From Streptomyces galbus (GTDB taxonomy: Bacteria > Actinomycetota > Actinomycetes > Streptomycetales > Streptomycetaceae): a stretch of 64,000 nt of DNA. Below the pieces are notes generated by a model that saw only the letters and a list, made by a program, of their open reading frames with translations, searched no databases and was not told where the DNA came from. Positions 44,540 through 53,277 of this stretch are shown one piece after another (position 1 is the first letter of the stretch; the number at the start of each line of letters is the position of its first letter). The position numbers and the translations under genes were made by a program. The DNA is taken from contig NZ_SZPR01000010.1 of NCBI RefSeq assembly GCF_005280195.1, forward strand, positions 309,888 to 373,887, written 5' to 3'.

Positions 44540-44602
44540 TCTCCGTGCCCCGGGCCGCGTGGAGTGGTCGCCGTGCGCGCGCGAGGCCCGGCGGGCGATC
44601 GG

Positions 44603-45379
44603 TCAGGTGGCGCGCCCGGCCGACACACCGCGCACCGAGTCGGTCAGCTCCCGGCGGTAGCGGTCGTAGGCGGCGCGCAGCGGGATGCCGGGCCAGTCGG
44701 CGGGCAGCAGCGCGGCGGGCAGGACGGGGTCGGCGCGCAGGTGCCGCACCACGGCGGCGTAGGTGGTGAAGCGGTCGGCGGGGTCCTCGGGGCGGTCGGC
44801 ACGGCCGAGCAGGGTACGGGCGGTGGCGGCCCACTCGTCCAACGGCCAGAGGGCTGCGGCCAGTTCCGCGGCGGGCTCCTCGGGCCGCGCGGTGAAGCAC
44901 CGTACGGCTCCCGCCAGGGCGGCGGGGAGCTCCGCGGCGAGACGGCGGTCGAGGTTGGCGGGGCGCAGCCACACGCCCTCGCGGAGTTCGGCCAGGCGCA
45001 GGTCGGTCAGCCGGGCGCGCAGGTCGGCGCGTTCGGCGGGGCCGCGCCCGGTCGCGGTGATCACGACGGTCTCCCAGTCGCCGTGCCACGCGTGCGTGAG
45101 GGGGTGCACGGCCTCGTCCTGGCGGCGCCGGCGCTCCAGCAGCCGGTCGCTCAGGCCGTGGACACCGTCCGTACGCCGCAGGTCACCGGCGGCCACCATG
45201 CGGCTCAGCGCGGCCCGCAGGGTGGAGCCGCCGATGCCGAAGGGCTCGACCAGCCGCACGAGGTCCTTCACCGGCAGTTCGGGCGGATCGGCGCCGAGCA
45301 GCAGGCTGAGCACGACCGACCGCGCCGACAGGGGCCGCAGACCGGCCTCGCCGGGGTCCTCCGCCACGTTCCTCCGCAT
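44603..45379 (-). CDS. PaaX-family transcriptional regulator
   Basis: A 258-residue protein with the PaaX layout: an N-terminal winged helix (RSVVLSLLLGADPPELPVKDLVRLVEPFGIGGSTLRAALSRMVAAGDLRR), a central domain (WHGDWETVVITATG) and a C-terminal region around LPADWPGIPLRAAYDRYRREL. PaaX proteins typically respond to phenylacetyl-CoA, but this one is divergent from an AidB-like acyl-CoA dehydrogenase rather than a paa cluster. Repeated GTATTGC sites lie between them. Confidence 0.88.
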   Translation of the reverse strand: MRRNVAEDPGEAGLRPLSARSVVLSLLLGADPPELPVKDLVRLVEPFGIGGSTLRAALSRMVAAGDLRRTDGVHGLSDRLLERRRRQDEAVHPLTHAWHGDWETVVITATGRGPAERADLRARLTDLRLAELREGVWLRPANLDRRLAAELPAALAGAVRCFTARPEEPAAELAAALWPLDEWAATARTLLGRADRPEDPADRFTTYAAVVRHLRADPVLPAALLPADWPGIPLRAAYDRYRRELTDSVRGVSAGRAT

Positions 45380-45406
45380 GGCCAGGTACCTTACGCGCGG
45401 CTCCCC

Positions 45407-45421
45407 GTATTGCAGTATTGC
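45407..45421. promoter_or_regulatory. Direct repeat in the PaaX/AidB intergenic region
   Basis: GTATTGC occurs at 45407-45413 and 45415-45421 in the 73-base divergent gap. It is a candidate PaaX-type site. Confidence 0.45.
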
Positions 45422-45452
45422 TGCGCTCGCAGCGAAGGTGCAACATGGCCGC

Positions 45453-47111
45453 ATGGTCCAGACACCCGCGCCGCCGCAGCCGTACGCCACCCACGCCGTC
45501 ACCAACCAGCCGCCGCCCCTCGCGCCGTACGACGCCTCCGAGGACGCCGCCCTGTTGGAGGGGCTGCGCCGGGAGGGCGCGGGCTGGGCCGAGGAGGCCG
45601 TCCGCCGGCTGGGCCGCCGGGCCGGCAGCGCCGAGGCGCAGGAGTGGGGCGGGCTGGCCAACCGGCACGCGCCCGTGCTGCGCACGCACGACCGGTACGG
45701 CCACCGCGTCGACGAGGTCGACTTCCACCCGAGCTGGCACCGCCTGATGCGGGTAGCGGTGGAGGAGGGGCTCGCGGGAGCGCCCTGGGCGGACGCACGG
45801 CCCGGTGCCCACGTCGCCCGGACCGCGGGCGGCCTGGTGTGGGGGCACACGGAGGCCGGGCACGGCTGTCCGACGTCGATGACGTACGCGGCGGTCCCCG
45901 CGCTGCGCCGGCAGCCCGACCTCGCCAAGGTGTACGAGCCGCTGCTCACCTCGCGCGCGTACGACCCCGGGCTGCGCGTGCCCGCCGACAAGCGCGGGCT
46001 GCTCGCCGGGATGGGCATGACGGAGAAGCAGGGCGGCTCCGACGTGCGCACCAACACCACGACGGCCACCCCGACCGCCGAGGCCGGCGTGTACACCCTG
46101 CGCGGGCACAAGTGGTTCACCTCGGCGCCGATGTGCGACGTCTTCCTGGTGCTCGCCCAGGCCCCGGAGGGGCTGTCCTGCTTCCTGGTGCCGCGGGTGC
46201 TGCCGGACGGCACGCGCAACCCGTTCCGCATCCAGCGCCTGAAGGACAAGCTCGGCAACCACTCCAACGCGTCCTCCGAGCCCGAGTTCGACGGGACCGT
46301 GGCGTGGCTGGTGGGGCCCGAGGGCCAAGGCGTGAAGACCATCATCGAGATGGTCAACTGCACGCGCCTGGACTGCGTGATGTCGTCGGCGACGCTGATG
46401 CGCAAGACGCTGGTGGAGGCCGGTCACCACGTGCGGCACCGCAGCGCCTTCGGGGCGCGGCTGGTCGACCAGCCGCTGATGCGCAACGTCCTGGCCGACC
46501 TTGCGCTGGAGTCCGAGGCGGCCACGACCCTCGCGCTGCGGCTGGCCGGGGCGGCCGACCGCGCGGTGCGCGGGGACGAGGGCGAGCGGGCGTTCCGGCG
46601 CCTCGCCACGGCCGTCGGCAAGTACTGGGTGACCAAGCGCGGTCCGGCGTTCACCGCGGAGGCCCTGGAGTGCCTGGGCGGCAACGGCTACGTCGAGGAC
46701 TCCGGCATGCCCCGCCACTACCGCGAGGCGCCCCTGCTGTCGATCTGGGAGGGCTCCGGCAACGTCAACGCCCTCGACGTGCTGCGCGCGCTGGGCCGCG
46801 ACCCGGCGACGGTGGACGCCCTGTTCGCCGAACTCGCCCCCGCGCGTGGGGCGGACGCCCGCCTGGACGCCTCCGTCGCCCGCCTCAAGGACACCCTGGC
46901 CACGGCGACACCGTCCGGTGCGCGCCGGCTGGTGGAGCTCATGGCGCTGACGCTCCAGGCGTCCCTGCTGGTCCGGCACGCCCCCGCAGCGGTGGCCGAC
47001 GTCTTCTGCGCCACCCGGCTGGGCGGCGACTGGGGACACTCCTTCGGCACGCTGCCCGACGGCGCCGACGTGGACGCGGTCCTGGAGAGGGCGTTGCCCG
47101 CGGGGGACTGA
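45453..47111 (+). CDS. AidB-like acyl-CoA dehydrogenase
   Basis: A 552-residue flavoprotein, the length of AidB (about 540). Blocks typical of AidB rather than ordinary acyl-CoA dehydrogenases are present: GMGMTEKQGGSDVRTNTT, GHKWFTSAPMCDVFLVLAQA, IQRLKDKLGNHSNASSEPEF and CLGGNGYVEDSGMPRHYREAPLLSIWEGSGNV. In E. coli, AidB is induced by alkylation and binds DNA. It starts at ATG 45453 and is divergent from a PaaX regulator. Confidence 0.92.
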   Translation: MVQTPAPPQPYATHAVTNQPPPLAPYDASEDAALLEGLRREGAGWAEEAVRRLGRRAGSAEAQEWGGLANRHAPVLRTHDRYGHRVDEVDFHPSWHRLMRVAVEEGLAGAPWADARPGAHVARTAGGLVWGHTEAGHGCPTSMTYAAVPALRRQPDLAKVYEPLLTSRAYDPGLRVPADKRGLLAGMGMTEKQGGSDVRTNTTTATPTAEAGVYTLRGHKWFTSAPMCDVFLVLAQAPEGLSCFLVPRVLPDGTRNPFRIQRLKDKLGNHSNASSEPEFDGTVAWLVGPEGQGVKTIIEMVNCTRLDCVMSSATLMRKTLVEAGHHVRHRSAFGARLVDQPLMRNVLADLALESEAATTLALRLAGAADRAVRGDEGERAFRRLATAVGKYWVTKRGPAFTAEALECLGGNGYVEDSGMPRHYREAPLLSIWEGSGNVNALDVLRALGRDPATVDALFAELAPARGADARLDASVARLKDTLATATPSGARRLVELMALTLQASLLVRHAPAAVADVFCATRLGGDWGHSFGTLPDGADVDAVLERALPAGD

Positions 47112-47168
47112 GCGGCCGGGGCCCCCGCCCCTGGGGGTTCCTGTGAGTCACGGCTCGATTCCGCTTCG

Positions 47169-47191
47169 TTGTCAGTGGCGTGGTGCAGACT
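47169..47191 (+). promoter_or_regulatory. PafBC-type DNA-damage promoter of the HEAT-repeat gene
   Basis: TTGTCAGTG-N8-CAGACT. The known RecA-independent motif is TTGTCRGTG-N8-TAnnnT; only the first base of the -10 differs. The leader to the GTG at 47249 would be about 50 bases. Confidence 0.75.
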
Positions 47192-47248
47192 CGTGATCAG
47201 CCGGTCCGACCGCCGGCGCGTCCGACACTTCGTCCGGGGGAGGACAAC

Positions 47249-49267
47249 GTGTTCACGGGGATCGACGAGGTCGACTGGGCCTCGCTGCGGCATGCGGACG
47301 GCAGCGCGGAGGACGTGCCCGGAGTGCTCAGGGGGCTGATCTCCGCGGACCCGGCCGAGCGCGGCACGGCGCTCGACGAGCTGTACGGCTCGCTGCACCA
47401 CCAGGGCCGGGTCTACGACGCGACCCTCGCGTGCGTGCCGTTCCTGCTCCGGCTGGTCGCCCACGAAGGGGTGCCGGAGCGGGCCGGCCTCGTGGACCTG
47501 CTGGTGAGCATCGGCGACGGCGAGCGGGACGGCGGCGTCGGGGCCGTGCGCGCCGGTGCGGAGGTGTTCGTCCGGCTGACCGCCGACCCGGACCCGGAGG
47601 TGCGCCGGGCGGCGGCAGGCGCGGTCGTGCGCTTCCTCGCCGAACCGGCGCGCGCCCTCGCGGTGGTGCGGGAGCGGCTCACGGCCGAGCGCGAGGACGG
47701 CGTCCTGATCGGCCTCGTCGAGGCCCTGGGCCTCCTCGCCCGGCGCCGCCCGTCGGTGGCGGGCCAGGCGCTGGACCTGCTCGCGGCCTGGAGCGCCCCG
47801 CCCTCCGGGCCCGCCGTGCGGCTCGCCGCGCTCGCCGCGCTGACCGCCTGCGCACCCGAGCGCGTACCGCCGGACCTGGTGACGACGGTCCTGTGGCTGC
47901 TGCGGGAGCGGTCCGCGCGGCGCACGCGGGTGCCCCTCGGACCCGGCCGGCCGGACGGGGACTCCCTGGTGCACCGGCTGCACGGTCCGCACTCGTCGGA
48001 CGAGGAGGGCGCCCGGCTGCTGCGCACGCTGCACGCGGCCCTGGACGACCGTCTGACCGAGCGGGCCGCGCTGCTGGAGGGCCAGCTGACCTGCCCCGAC
48101 CCGGCCGACCGGTGCAACGCCGTGTGGATGGCGGGGGCGCTGGTCCGCGAGTGGCGCGGGGACCACACGGTCACCGTGACGCTTCTAGGAGAGCAACTCG
48201 TCGAGGAGGAGGGGCGGTTGCGGCACGCCGCCGTCTCCGTGCTGCGCACCCTGTTCGCCTTGGCCGCTCCGGCCGCCGATCACCTGTACGCGCTCGTGAG
48301 CGCCCGCCCCGATGACTGGGTGCGGCCCCGGCGCGGCCCCGGCCCGGTGCTGGGGGCTCCCCTGGACGCGCTGGCCCGCACCGGGGACGCCCGGGCGGTG
48401 CCGGCGCTCTCGGAGGTGCTGTCGGCCCCGGAGCCCCCGCGCGACGTGGGCTCCGCCGTGCTGTGCCTCGGCCGGGCCGGGGCTCCGCTGGTGCCGGCGT
48501 TGCGGCGGGCGCTCGGCCGGGTCCCGCTCGACCGGCCGGGCGCGGTGCAGCGCGCCGCTCCCCTGGTCCGGGCGCTCGGGGCACTGGGCGCGGCGGACGC
48601 GGTGCCGGAGCTGGTGCGGCTGCTGGAGGGCGTAGCGGGCCCGGGTGCCGGGCTCACGGAGGTCGCGCTGGAGGCCCTGGAGGGCATCGGGCCCCCCGCG
48701 CGCGACGACGCCCTCCCCGCCATACGGTCGGCACTGGGCGGAGAGCACGCGGGTGCGGCGGCGGCCGCGCTCTGGGCCGTCGAGCCGGACGCCTCGGCCG
48801 TCCTCCCCGTGCTGTGCGGGGAGTTGGGGGCGGACGACGCGCGGCGCCGGACCCTCGCAGCGCGCCGGCTCGCCCGGCTGGGCGCGGCGGCCGGGGCGGC
48901 ACTGCCCTCCCTGCGCCGCCGCGCGGCCGACGGGTACGCGGCGCGGGGTGGACGGTTCGTGCGGGACGAACGGGACGCCGAGGAGTGCACGGCGCTCGCG
49001 TGTGCGGTGTGCGCGATCAGCGGCGGGACGGAGGAGGTCGCCCGGCCCCTGCGGGACCTGTGGACGGCTCACCCTCCCGTCCGGCGGGCCGTCGCCGCCT
49101 GCCTGGCGGGCCTCGGCCCGGCGGCGGCACCGCTGCGGGACCTGGCCGTGACGGAGCTGACCCGGCTCCGCCGGCACACGGCCCGGCCGCCCGGACACGG
49201 CAGCCACGACGTACCCCGGGACGAGGAGCTGCTGCGGCTGTGCCGGGAGGTGGTGACCGCGGCATGA
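47249..49267 (+). CDS. HEAT-repeat protein, unknown role
   Basis: A 672-residue soluble all-helical protein. The GTG at 47249 has GGGGGAGG five bases upstream. Repeated helix pairs of the HEAT/PBS-lyase type fill the chain, as in DPDPEVRRAAAGAVVRFL, TGDARAVPALSEVLSA, GAADAVPELVRLLEG and AALWAVEPDASAVLPVL. Such proteins act as scaffolds or interaction platforms. A DNA-damage-type promoter lies upstream, and aidB-like and ung genes are close, which suggests a role in stress or repair; that is inference. Confidence 0.85.
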   Translation: MFTGIDEVDWASLRHADGSAEDVPGVLRGLISADPAERGTALDELYGSLHHQGRVYDATLACVPFLLRLVAHEGVPERAGLVDLLVSIGDGERDGGVGAVRAGAEVFVRLTADPDPEVRRAAAGAVVRFLAEPARALAVVRERLTAEREDGVLIGLVEALGLLARRRPSVAGQALDLLAAWSAPPSGPAVRLAALAALTACAPERVPPDLVTTVLWLLRERSARRTRVPLGPGRPDGDSLVHRLHGPHSSDEEGARLLRTLHAALDDRLTERAALLEGQLTCPDPADRCNAVWMAGALVREWRGDHTVTVTLLGEQLVEEEGRLRHAAVSVLRTLFALAAPAADHLYALVSARPDDWVRPRRGPGPVLGAPLDALARTGDARAVPALSEVLSAPEPPRDVGSAVLCLGRAGAPLVPALRRALGRVPLDRPGAVQRAAPLVRALGALGAADAVPELVRLLEGVAGPGAGLTEVALEALEGIGPPARDDALPAIRSALGGEHAGAAAAALWAVEPDASAVLPVLCGELGADDARRRTLAARRLARLGAAAGAALPSLRRRAADGYAARGGRFVRDERDAEECTALACAVCAISGGTEEVARPLRDLWTAHPPVRRAVAACLAGLGPAAAPLRDLAVTELTRLRRHTARPPGHGSHDVPRDEELLRLCREVVTAA

Positions 49268-49350
49268 CGGCCGGGGCCGGTCGGCACGGTCCCGGCCGGC
49301 CGGGGCCGGTCGGCGGTTTCGGCTGGCCGGGATCGGTCGGCCCGGCCCGG

Positions 49351-49935
49351 CTAGCCGGGCTGTCGTCGGCCCCACAGCGGGTCGAAGCGTGCCCAGTCGG
49401 CGTCCCACTGGTCCACGCGGCGGCGCTCCAGCCGGCCGCGCAGGACGCGGCCGCCGACGAAGGGGACGGCGGCGGACGCGCAGCCCGCGAGGACACCGAC
49501 CAGGGCGGCGCGCACCCGGGCCTGGCCGGGGTCGGCGGGCTCGGTGACCAGGTGGCCGCGCGGGTCCGTCCACACCGTGACCACGCTGTAGGCCGCGCTG
49601 CCGGGCTCCACGCGGACCTGGCCCGTGTGGGACGAGCCGTCCGGCGCGGTCCAGCGGACCTTCGCCCAGACCCGGTCACCGGCGGCGCCGGGCTGCGCGG
49701 ACGCCTTGCCGGGAGCCTGTTCGGTCAGCAGACCCTGGGTCGGACGCCAGGCGGCACGCTCCCGGGCCAGCTCGTGTTCCACGGCACCGGCGGCCGCCCA
49801 GCCGGTGACGACGCCGACGAGGAGCGTGAGCGCCCAGGCGCCGAGCAGCACCCAGGCCTCCAGCGTGTCGGCACGGCGCTTGAGCGGGTTGCGCCGCCAG
49901 CGCCACAGCCACACCTTCCGACCACGGAACGCCAT
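49351..49935 (-). CDS. Rv1733c-like membrane protein
   Basis: A 194-residue protein with GAGGAGG eight bases before the ATG at 49935. Two transmembrane helices (WVLLGAWALTLLVGVVTGWAA and ALVGVLAGCASAAVPFVGG) flank an outer domain with WTAPDGSSHTGQVRV. The pattern matches the Rv1733c family, which in mycobacteria belongs to the dormancy regulon. Function unknown. Confidence 0.75.
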   Translation of the reverse strand: MAFRGRKVWLWRWRRNPLKRRADTLEAWVLLGAWALTLLVGVVTGWAAAGAVEHELARERAAWRPTQGLLTEQAPGKASAQPGAAGDRVWAKVRWTAPDGSSHTGQVRVEPGSAAYSVVTVWTDPRGHLVTEPADPGQARVRAALVGVLAGCASAAVPFVGGRVLRGRLERRRVDQWDADWARFDPLWGRRQPG

Positions 49936-50152
49936 CGAAGGCTTCCTCCTCGTCAGCGCGCGAACCTCGCGGACCTGCTGTCGCCCTTCCATACGGCGGC
50001 GGCCGCCCGGATGCTCAGGACGACTCCCTCGTCCCGACGGTCGCACGGGTCCCCCACCTCGCGCACGCCGACGGCCGAAGATGGCCGACCCGCCGCTCCC
50101 GTCCGGCCGCCGTCGCCGTCGTGACCTGCGGCGACACCATCCCGAGGGGTGA

Positions 50153-50175
50153 CTGTCAGTGGCTGGGTGCAGACT
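50153..50175 (+). promoter_or_regulatory. PafBC-type DNA-damage promoter of the Asp-box propeller gene
   Basis: CTGTCAGTG-N8-CAGACT, the same spacing and -10 as the site at 47169-47191. The leader to the ATG at 50217 would be about 35 bases. Confidence 0.7.
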
Positions 50176-50216
50176 GGCCGGTGTCTGGGACAAAGACGTC
50201 GCGGAGGTGGCCGGAG

Positions 50217-51302
50217 ATGACCGAGGTACTGCTCGCCGTGGGCACGCGCAAGGGCCTGTTCCTGGGGCGCAGGCGCGGGGACACATGGGAGTTCGACGAC
50301 GCGCCCGCTTTCAACGCGCAGGCGATCTACTCGGTCGCCATCGACACCCGCGGCGGCCGTCCGCGGCTGCTGGCGGGCGGGGACAGCGCGCACTGGGGCC
50401 CGTCCGTGTTCCACTCCGACGACCTCGGCCGCACCTGGACCGAGCCGTCCAAGCCGGCCGTGAAGTTCCCCCAAGACACCGGTGCCTCGCTGGAGCGGGT
50501 GTGGCAGCTGCACCCGGCGGCGGCCGAGCCGGACGTGGTCTACGCCGGCACCGAGCCCGCCGCGCTGTACCGCTCGGAGGACCGCGGGGAGAGCTTCGAG
50601 CTGGTGCGTCCGCTGTGGGAGCACCCCACCCGCTCGAAGTGGGTGCCGGGCGGCGGCGGTGAGGGCCTGCACACGGTGCTCACCGACCAGCGCGACCCGC
50701 ACGCGGTGACGGTCGCCGTCTCGACGGCCGGGGTGTTCCGCACGACGGACGGCGGGCGGAGCTGGACCCCGTCCAACTCCGGGGTGGCCGCGGTGTTCCT
50801 GCCGGATCCGAACCCGGAGTTCGGCCAGTGCGTGCACAAGGTCGCCCGGGACGCGGCCCGTCCGGACCGGCTGTACCTGCAGAACCACTGGGGTGTCTAC
50901 CGCAGCGACGACGCGGGCGCGCAGTGGACCGACATCGGCGAGGGCCTGCCGTCCACCTTCGGCTTCGCGGTCGCCGCGCACCCGCACCGCGGGGACACCG
51001 CCTATGTGTTCCCGATCAACGCCGACGCCGACCGGGTGCCCGCCGGGCACCGCTGCCGGGTCTTCCGCACGTCGGACGCGGGCAGCTCCTGGGAGCCGCT
51101 GACGGAGGGCCTGCCGCAGGAGGACCACTACGGCACGGTGCTGCGCGACGCCCTGTGCACGGACGACGCGGATCCGGCGGGCATCTACTTCGGCAACCGC
51201 AACGGCGAGGTGTACGCGTCGGCCGACGACGGCGACACCTGGCGGCAGTTGGCGTCCCACCTGCCCGACGTCCTGTGCGTGCGGGCCGGCGTGGTGGGCT
51301 GA
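50217..51302 (+). CDS. Asp-box (BNR/VPS10-like) beta-propeller protein
   Basis: A 361-residue cytoplasmic protein. Six Asp-box motifs (SxDxGxxW/F) mark the blades: SDDLGRTW, SEDRGESF, TTDGGRSW, SDDAGAQW, TSDAGSSW and ADDGDTW. No signal peptide is present, unlike secreted sialidases, and no sialidase catalytic Arg triad is evident. It begins TEVLLAVGTRKGLFLG, a signature of a bacterial glycosyl-hydrolase-like propeller family of unknown role. It is preceded by a DNA-damage-type promoter and followed by uracil-DNA glycosylase 117 bases downstream. Confidence 0.85.
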   Translation: MTEVLLAVGTRKGLFLGRRRGDTWEFDDAPAFNAQAIYSVAIDTRGGRPRLLAGGDSAHWGPSVFHSDDLGRTWTEPSKPAVKFPQDTGASLERVWQLHPAAAEPDVVYAGTEPAALYRSEDRGESFELVRPLWEHPTRSKWVPGGGGEGLHTVLTDQRDPHAVTVAVSTAGVFRTTDGGRSWTPSNSGVAAVFLPDPNPEFGQCVHKVARDAARPDRLYLQNHWGVYRSDDAGAQWTDIGEGLPSTFGFAVAAHPHRGDTAYVFPINADADRVPAGHRCRVFRTSDAGSSWEPLTEGLPQEDHYGTVLRDALCTDDADPAGIYFGNRNGEVYASADDGDTWRQLASHLPDVLCVRAGVVG

Positions 51303-51381
51303 GCGAGAGAGAAGCAAGGAAGAGAAAAACCAGGGGGGCACGCCTGTGCGCACATTGTTCCGGCCGGGTCTGGGCCATCGG

Positions 51382-51412
51382 TTGATCGTCACCTCGTTTA
51401 CGGCAGTAGGGT
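51382..51412 (+). promoter_or_regulatory. Promoter of ung, probably leaderless
   Basis: TTGATC (51382-51387) and TAGGGT (51407-51412) are spaced by 19 bases. The start of the mRNA would fall at about 51419, next to the GTG at 51420. The in-frame GTG at 51411 lies inside the -10. Confidence 0.5.
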
Positions 51413-51419
51413 GACGCCC

Positions 51420-52097
51420 GTGGCACCACGACCCTTGCATGAAATCGTCGAACCGGGCTGGGCGAAGGCCCTGGAACCCGTCGCCGGACGGATCGCCGCG
51501 ATGGGCGAGTTCCTGCGCGCGGAGATCGCCGCGGGACGCACCTACCTGCCGGCCGGGGCCAACGTCCTGCGGGCCTTCCAGCAGCCCTTCGACGAGGTCC
51601 GTGTCCTCATCGTCGGGCAGGACCCCTACCCCACGCCGGGGCACGCGGTCGGCCTGTCCTTCTCGGTCGCGCCGGAGGTGCGCCCGCTGCCGGGCAGCCT
51701 GATCAACATCTTCCGGGAGCTCAGTGCCGACCTGGGGGTGCCCCAGCCGTCCAACGGCGACCTGACACCGTGGACGCGGCAGGGCGTGCTGCTGCTCAAC
51801 AGGGCGCTCACGACGGCGCCGCGCAGCCCGGGCGCGCACCGCGGCAAGGGCTGGGAGGAGGTCACCGAGCAGGCGATCCGCGCCCTGGCCGCGCGCGGCA
51901 AGCCGCTGGTGTCCGTCCTGTGGGGCCGTGACGCCCGCAACCTCCGCCCGCTGCTGGGCGACCTGCCCTCGGTGGAGTCCGCACACCCGTCGCCGATGTC
52001 GGCCGACCGCGGCTTCTTCGGGTCGCGTCCGTTCAGCCGGGCCAACGACCTGCTGATCCGTCAGGGCGGGCAGCCCGTGGACTGGCGCCTGCCGTGA
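51420..52097 (+). CDS. ung: Uracil-DNA glycosylase, family 1
   Basis: A 225-residue enzyme. [22 protein letters not shown] is the catalytic-Asp water-activating loop (the usual PYH is PYP). [24 protein letters not shown] and [13 protein letters not shown] (the His of the minor-groove loop) complete the family-1 set. It removes uracil from DNA to start base-excision repair. The GTG at 51420 is preferred because the TAGGGT -10 excludes 51411. Its stop overlaps the next gene as GTGA. Confidence 0.95.
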   Translation: MAPRPLHEIVEPGWAKALEPVAGRIAAMGEFLRAEIAAGRTYLPAGANVLRAFQQPFDEVRVLIVGQDPYPTPGHAVGLSFSVAPEVRPLPGSLINIFRELSADLGVPQPSNGDLTPWTRQGVLLLNRALTTAPRSPGAHRGKGWEEVTEQAIRALAARGKPLVSVLWGRDARNLRPLLGDLPSVESAHPSPMSADRGFFGSRPFSRANDLLIRQGGQPVDWRLP

Positions 52098-53134
52098 CCG
52101 GCGGCCCGCCCGGGCGGTCCGGAGTCCTCGCCGTCGACTCGGGCGGCTCGGGGCTGCGCGTCGCGGTGCGGGTGGTCACAGGGGAGGCGGGAGCACCCGG
52201 CACCGCACCGCGGGACGCCGTGCCGCAGGGGGCGACGGCCGAGGAGGTCACGAAGGAGCCGGTACGCACCGGGCCCCGGGGCATCGACCCCGGGCACCTG
52301 ATGGAACAACTGGTCCCGGCCGTACGGTCGTTGACGGCCAGGACCGGGGTGTCCCGCCTGGCGGCGGCCACGGTGGGCGCGGCCGGCTTCGGGACCTTGG
52401 GGGACGCCCTGCGCGCCGAGCTGCCCGGCGCGCTGGCCCGGGAGTTCGGCGTGCGCAGGGTCGCGCTCGCCGCCGACGCCGTCACCGCCTACGTCGGCGC
52501 CCTCGGGGTGCGTCCGGGCGCCGTGGTCGCCGCCGGTACGGGGCTGATCGCGCTCGGCACGGACCTTTCCCGCTGGCGCCGGGCGGACGGCTGGGGCCAT
52601 CTGCTCGGCGACTGCGGCGGCGGCGCCTGGATCGGCCGGGCCGGCCTCGAGGCCGCCGTACGCGCGCACGACGGGCGGCCCCGTGGGTCGGCGGCGCTGC
52701 TGGCGTGCGCGCAGGAGGAGTTCGGGCCGGTCACCGGGTTGCCGGGGGTGCTGTACCCGCGTGCGGACCGGCCGGCGGTGCTGGCGTCGTTCGCGCCGCG
52801 GGTGGCGGACTGCGCGGCGGCGGACCCGGTGGCCGCGGAGATCCTGCGGGCGGCGGCCCGGCACATGGCCGACTCGGCGGCGGCGGTGTGCCCGGCCGGG
52901 GAAGAGGCCCGCGTGGCCCTCACCGGCGGGGTGTTCAGGATGGGCGAGGTCCTGATGGCGCCGGTGCGCGAGGAGTTGGCCCGCCGGCTGCCGCACGCCC
53001 GCACGGTGCCGGCCGAGGGGGACCCGCTGCACGGTGCGACCGCCCTCGCCACCGCACTGGCCGGGAACAGTCTCGCGCTGCCGCTGGACGCCTCCCTGTT
53101 GCACGTGGTGACGTCGGCTCCGGGCGAGGCGTAG
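52094..53134 (+). CDS. BadF/BadG/N-acetylglucosamine-kinase-type ATPase
   Basis: A 346-residue ASKHA-fold kinase. [13 protein letters not shown] is the phosphate-1 loop, [10 protein letters not shown] the phosphate-2 region, [16 protein letters not shown] a substrate loop, and [10 protein letters not shown] the adenosine motif. It resembles GlcNAc/N-acetylmuramate-type kinases. The GTG overlaps the ung stop as GTGA, so translation is coupled. The pairing of a sugar kinase with a DNA-repair gene is conserved-looking but unexplained. Confidence 0.88.
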   Translation: MTGGPPGRSGVLAVDSGGSGLRVAVRVVTGEAGAPGTAPRDAVPQGATAEEVTKEPVRTGPRGIDPGHLMEQLVPAVRSLTARTGVSRLAAATVGAAGFGTLGDALRAELPGALAREFGVRRVALAADAVTAYVGALGVRPGAVVAAGTGLIALGTDLSRWRRADGWGHLLGDCGGGAWIGRAGLEAAVRAHDGRPRGSAALLACAQEEFGPVTGLPGVLYPRADRPAVLASFAPRVADCAAADPVAAEILRAAARHMADSAAAVCPAGEEARVALTGGVFRMGEVLMAPVREELARRLPHARTVPAEGDPLHGATALATALAGNSLALPLDASLLHVVTSAPGEA

Positions 53135-53153
53135 GGCACCGTCCGGGACAAGT

Positions 53154-53190
53154 CGTACGGAAAACACGCTGATCACTTCTGATCCGTACG
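53154..53190. promoter_or_regulatory. Inverted repeat upstream of the CbiX-like gene
   Basis: CGTACGGA (53154-53161) and TCCGTACG (53183-53190) are perfect 8-bp arms separated by 21 bases. They lie 20 bases after the kinase stop and 88 bases before the CbiX-like start. It could be an operator pair or a weak terminator. Confidence 0.45.
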
Positions 53191-53277
53191 TAACTCATCA
53201 GACAAAAGCGGACGGATACCGCTCACCTGCACCCTCCCCGAACAGGGGAGCCACGGAAACAAGTAACATGCGGCGCC

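Noticed and set aside
51411..51413. GTG at 51411 as the ung start
   Set aside because: It lies within the probable -10 TAGGGT, and GTG 51420 fits both the promoter and family N-termini.
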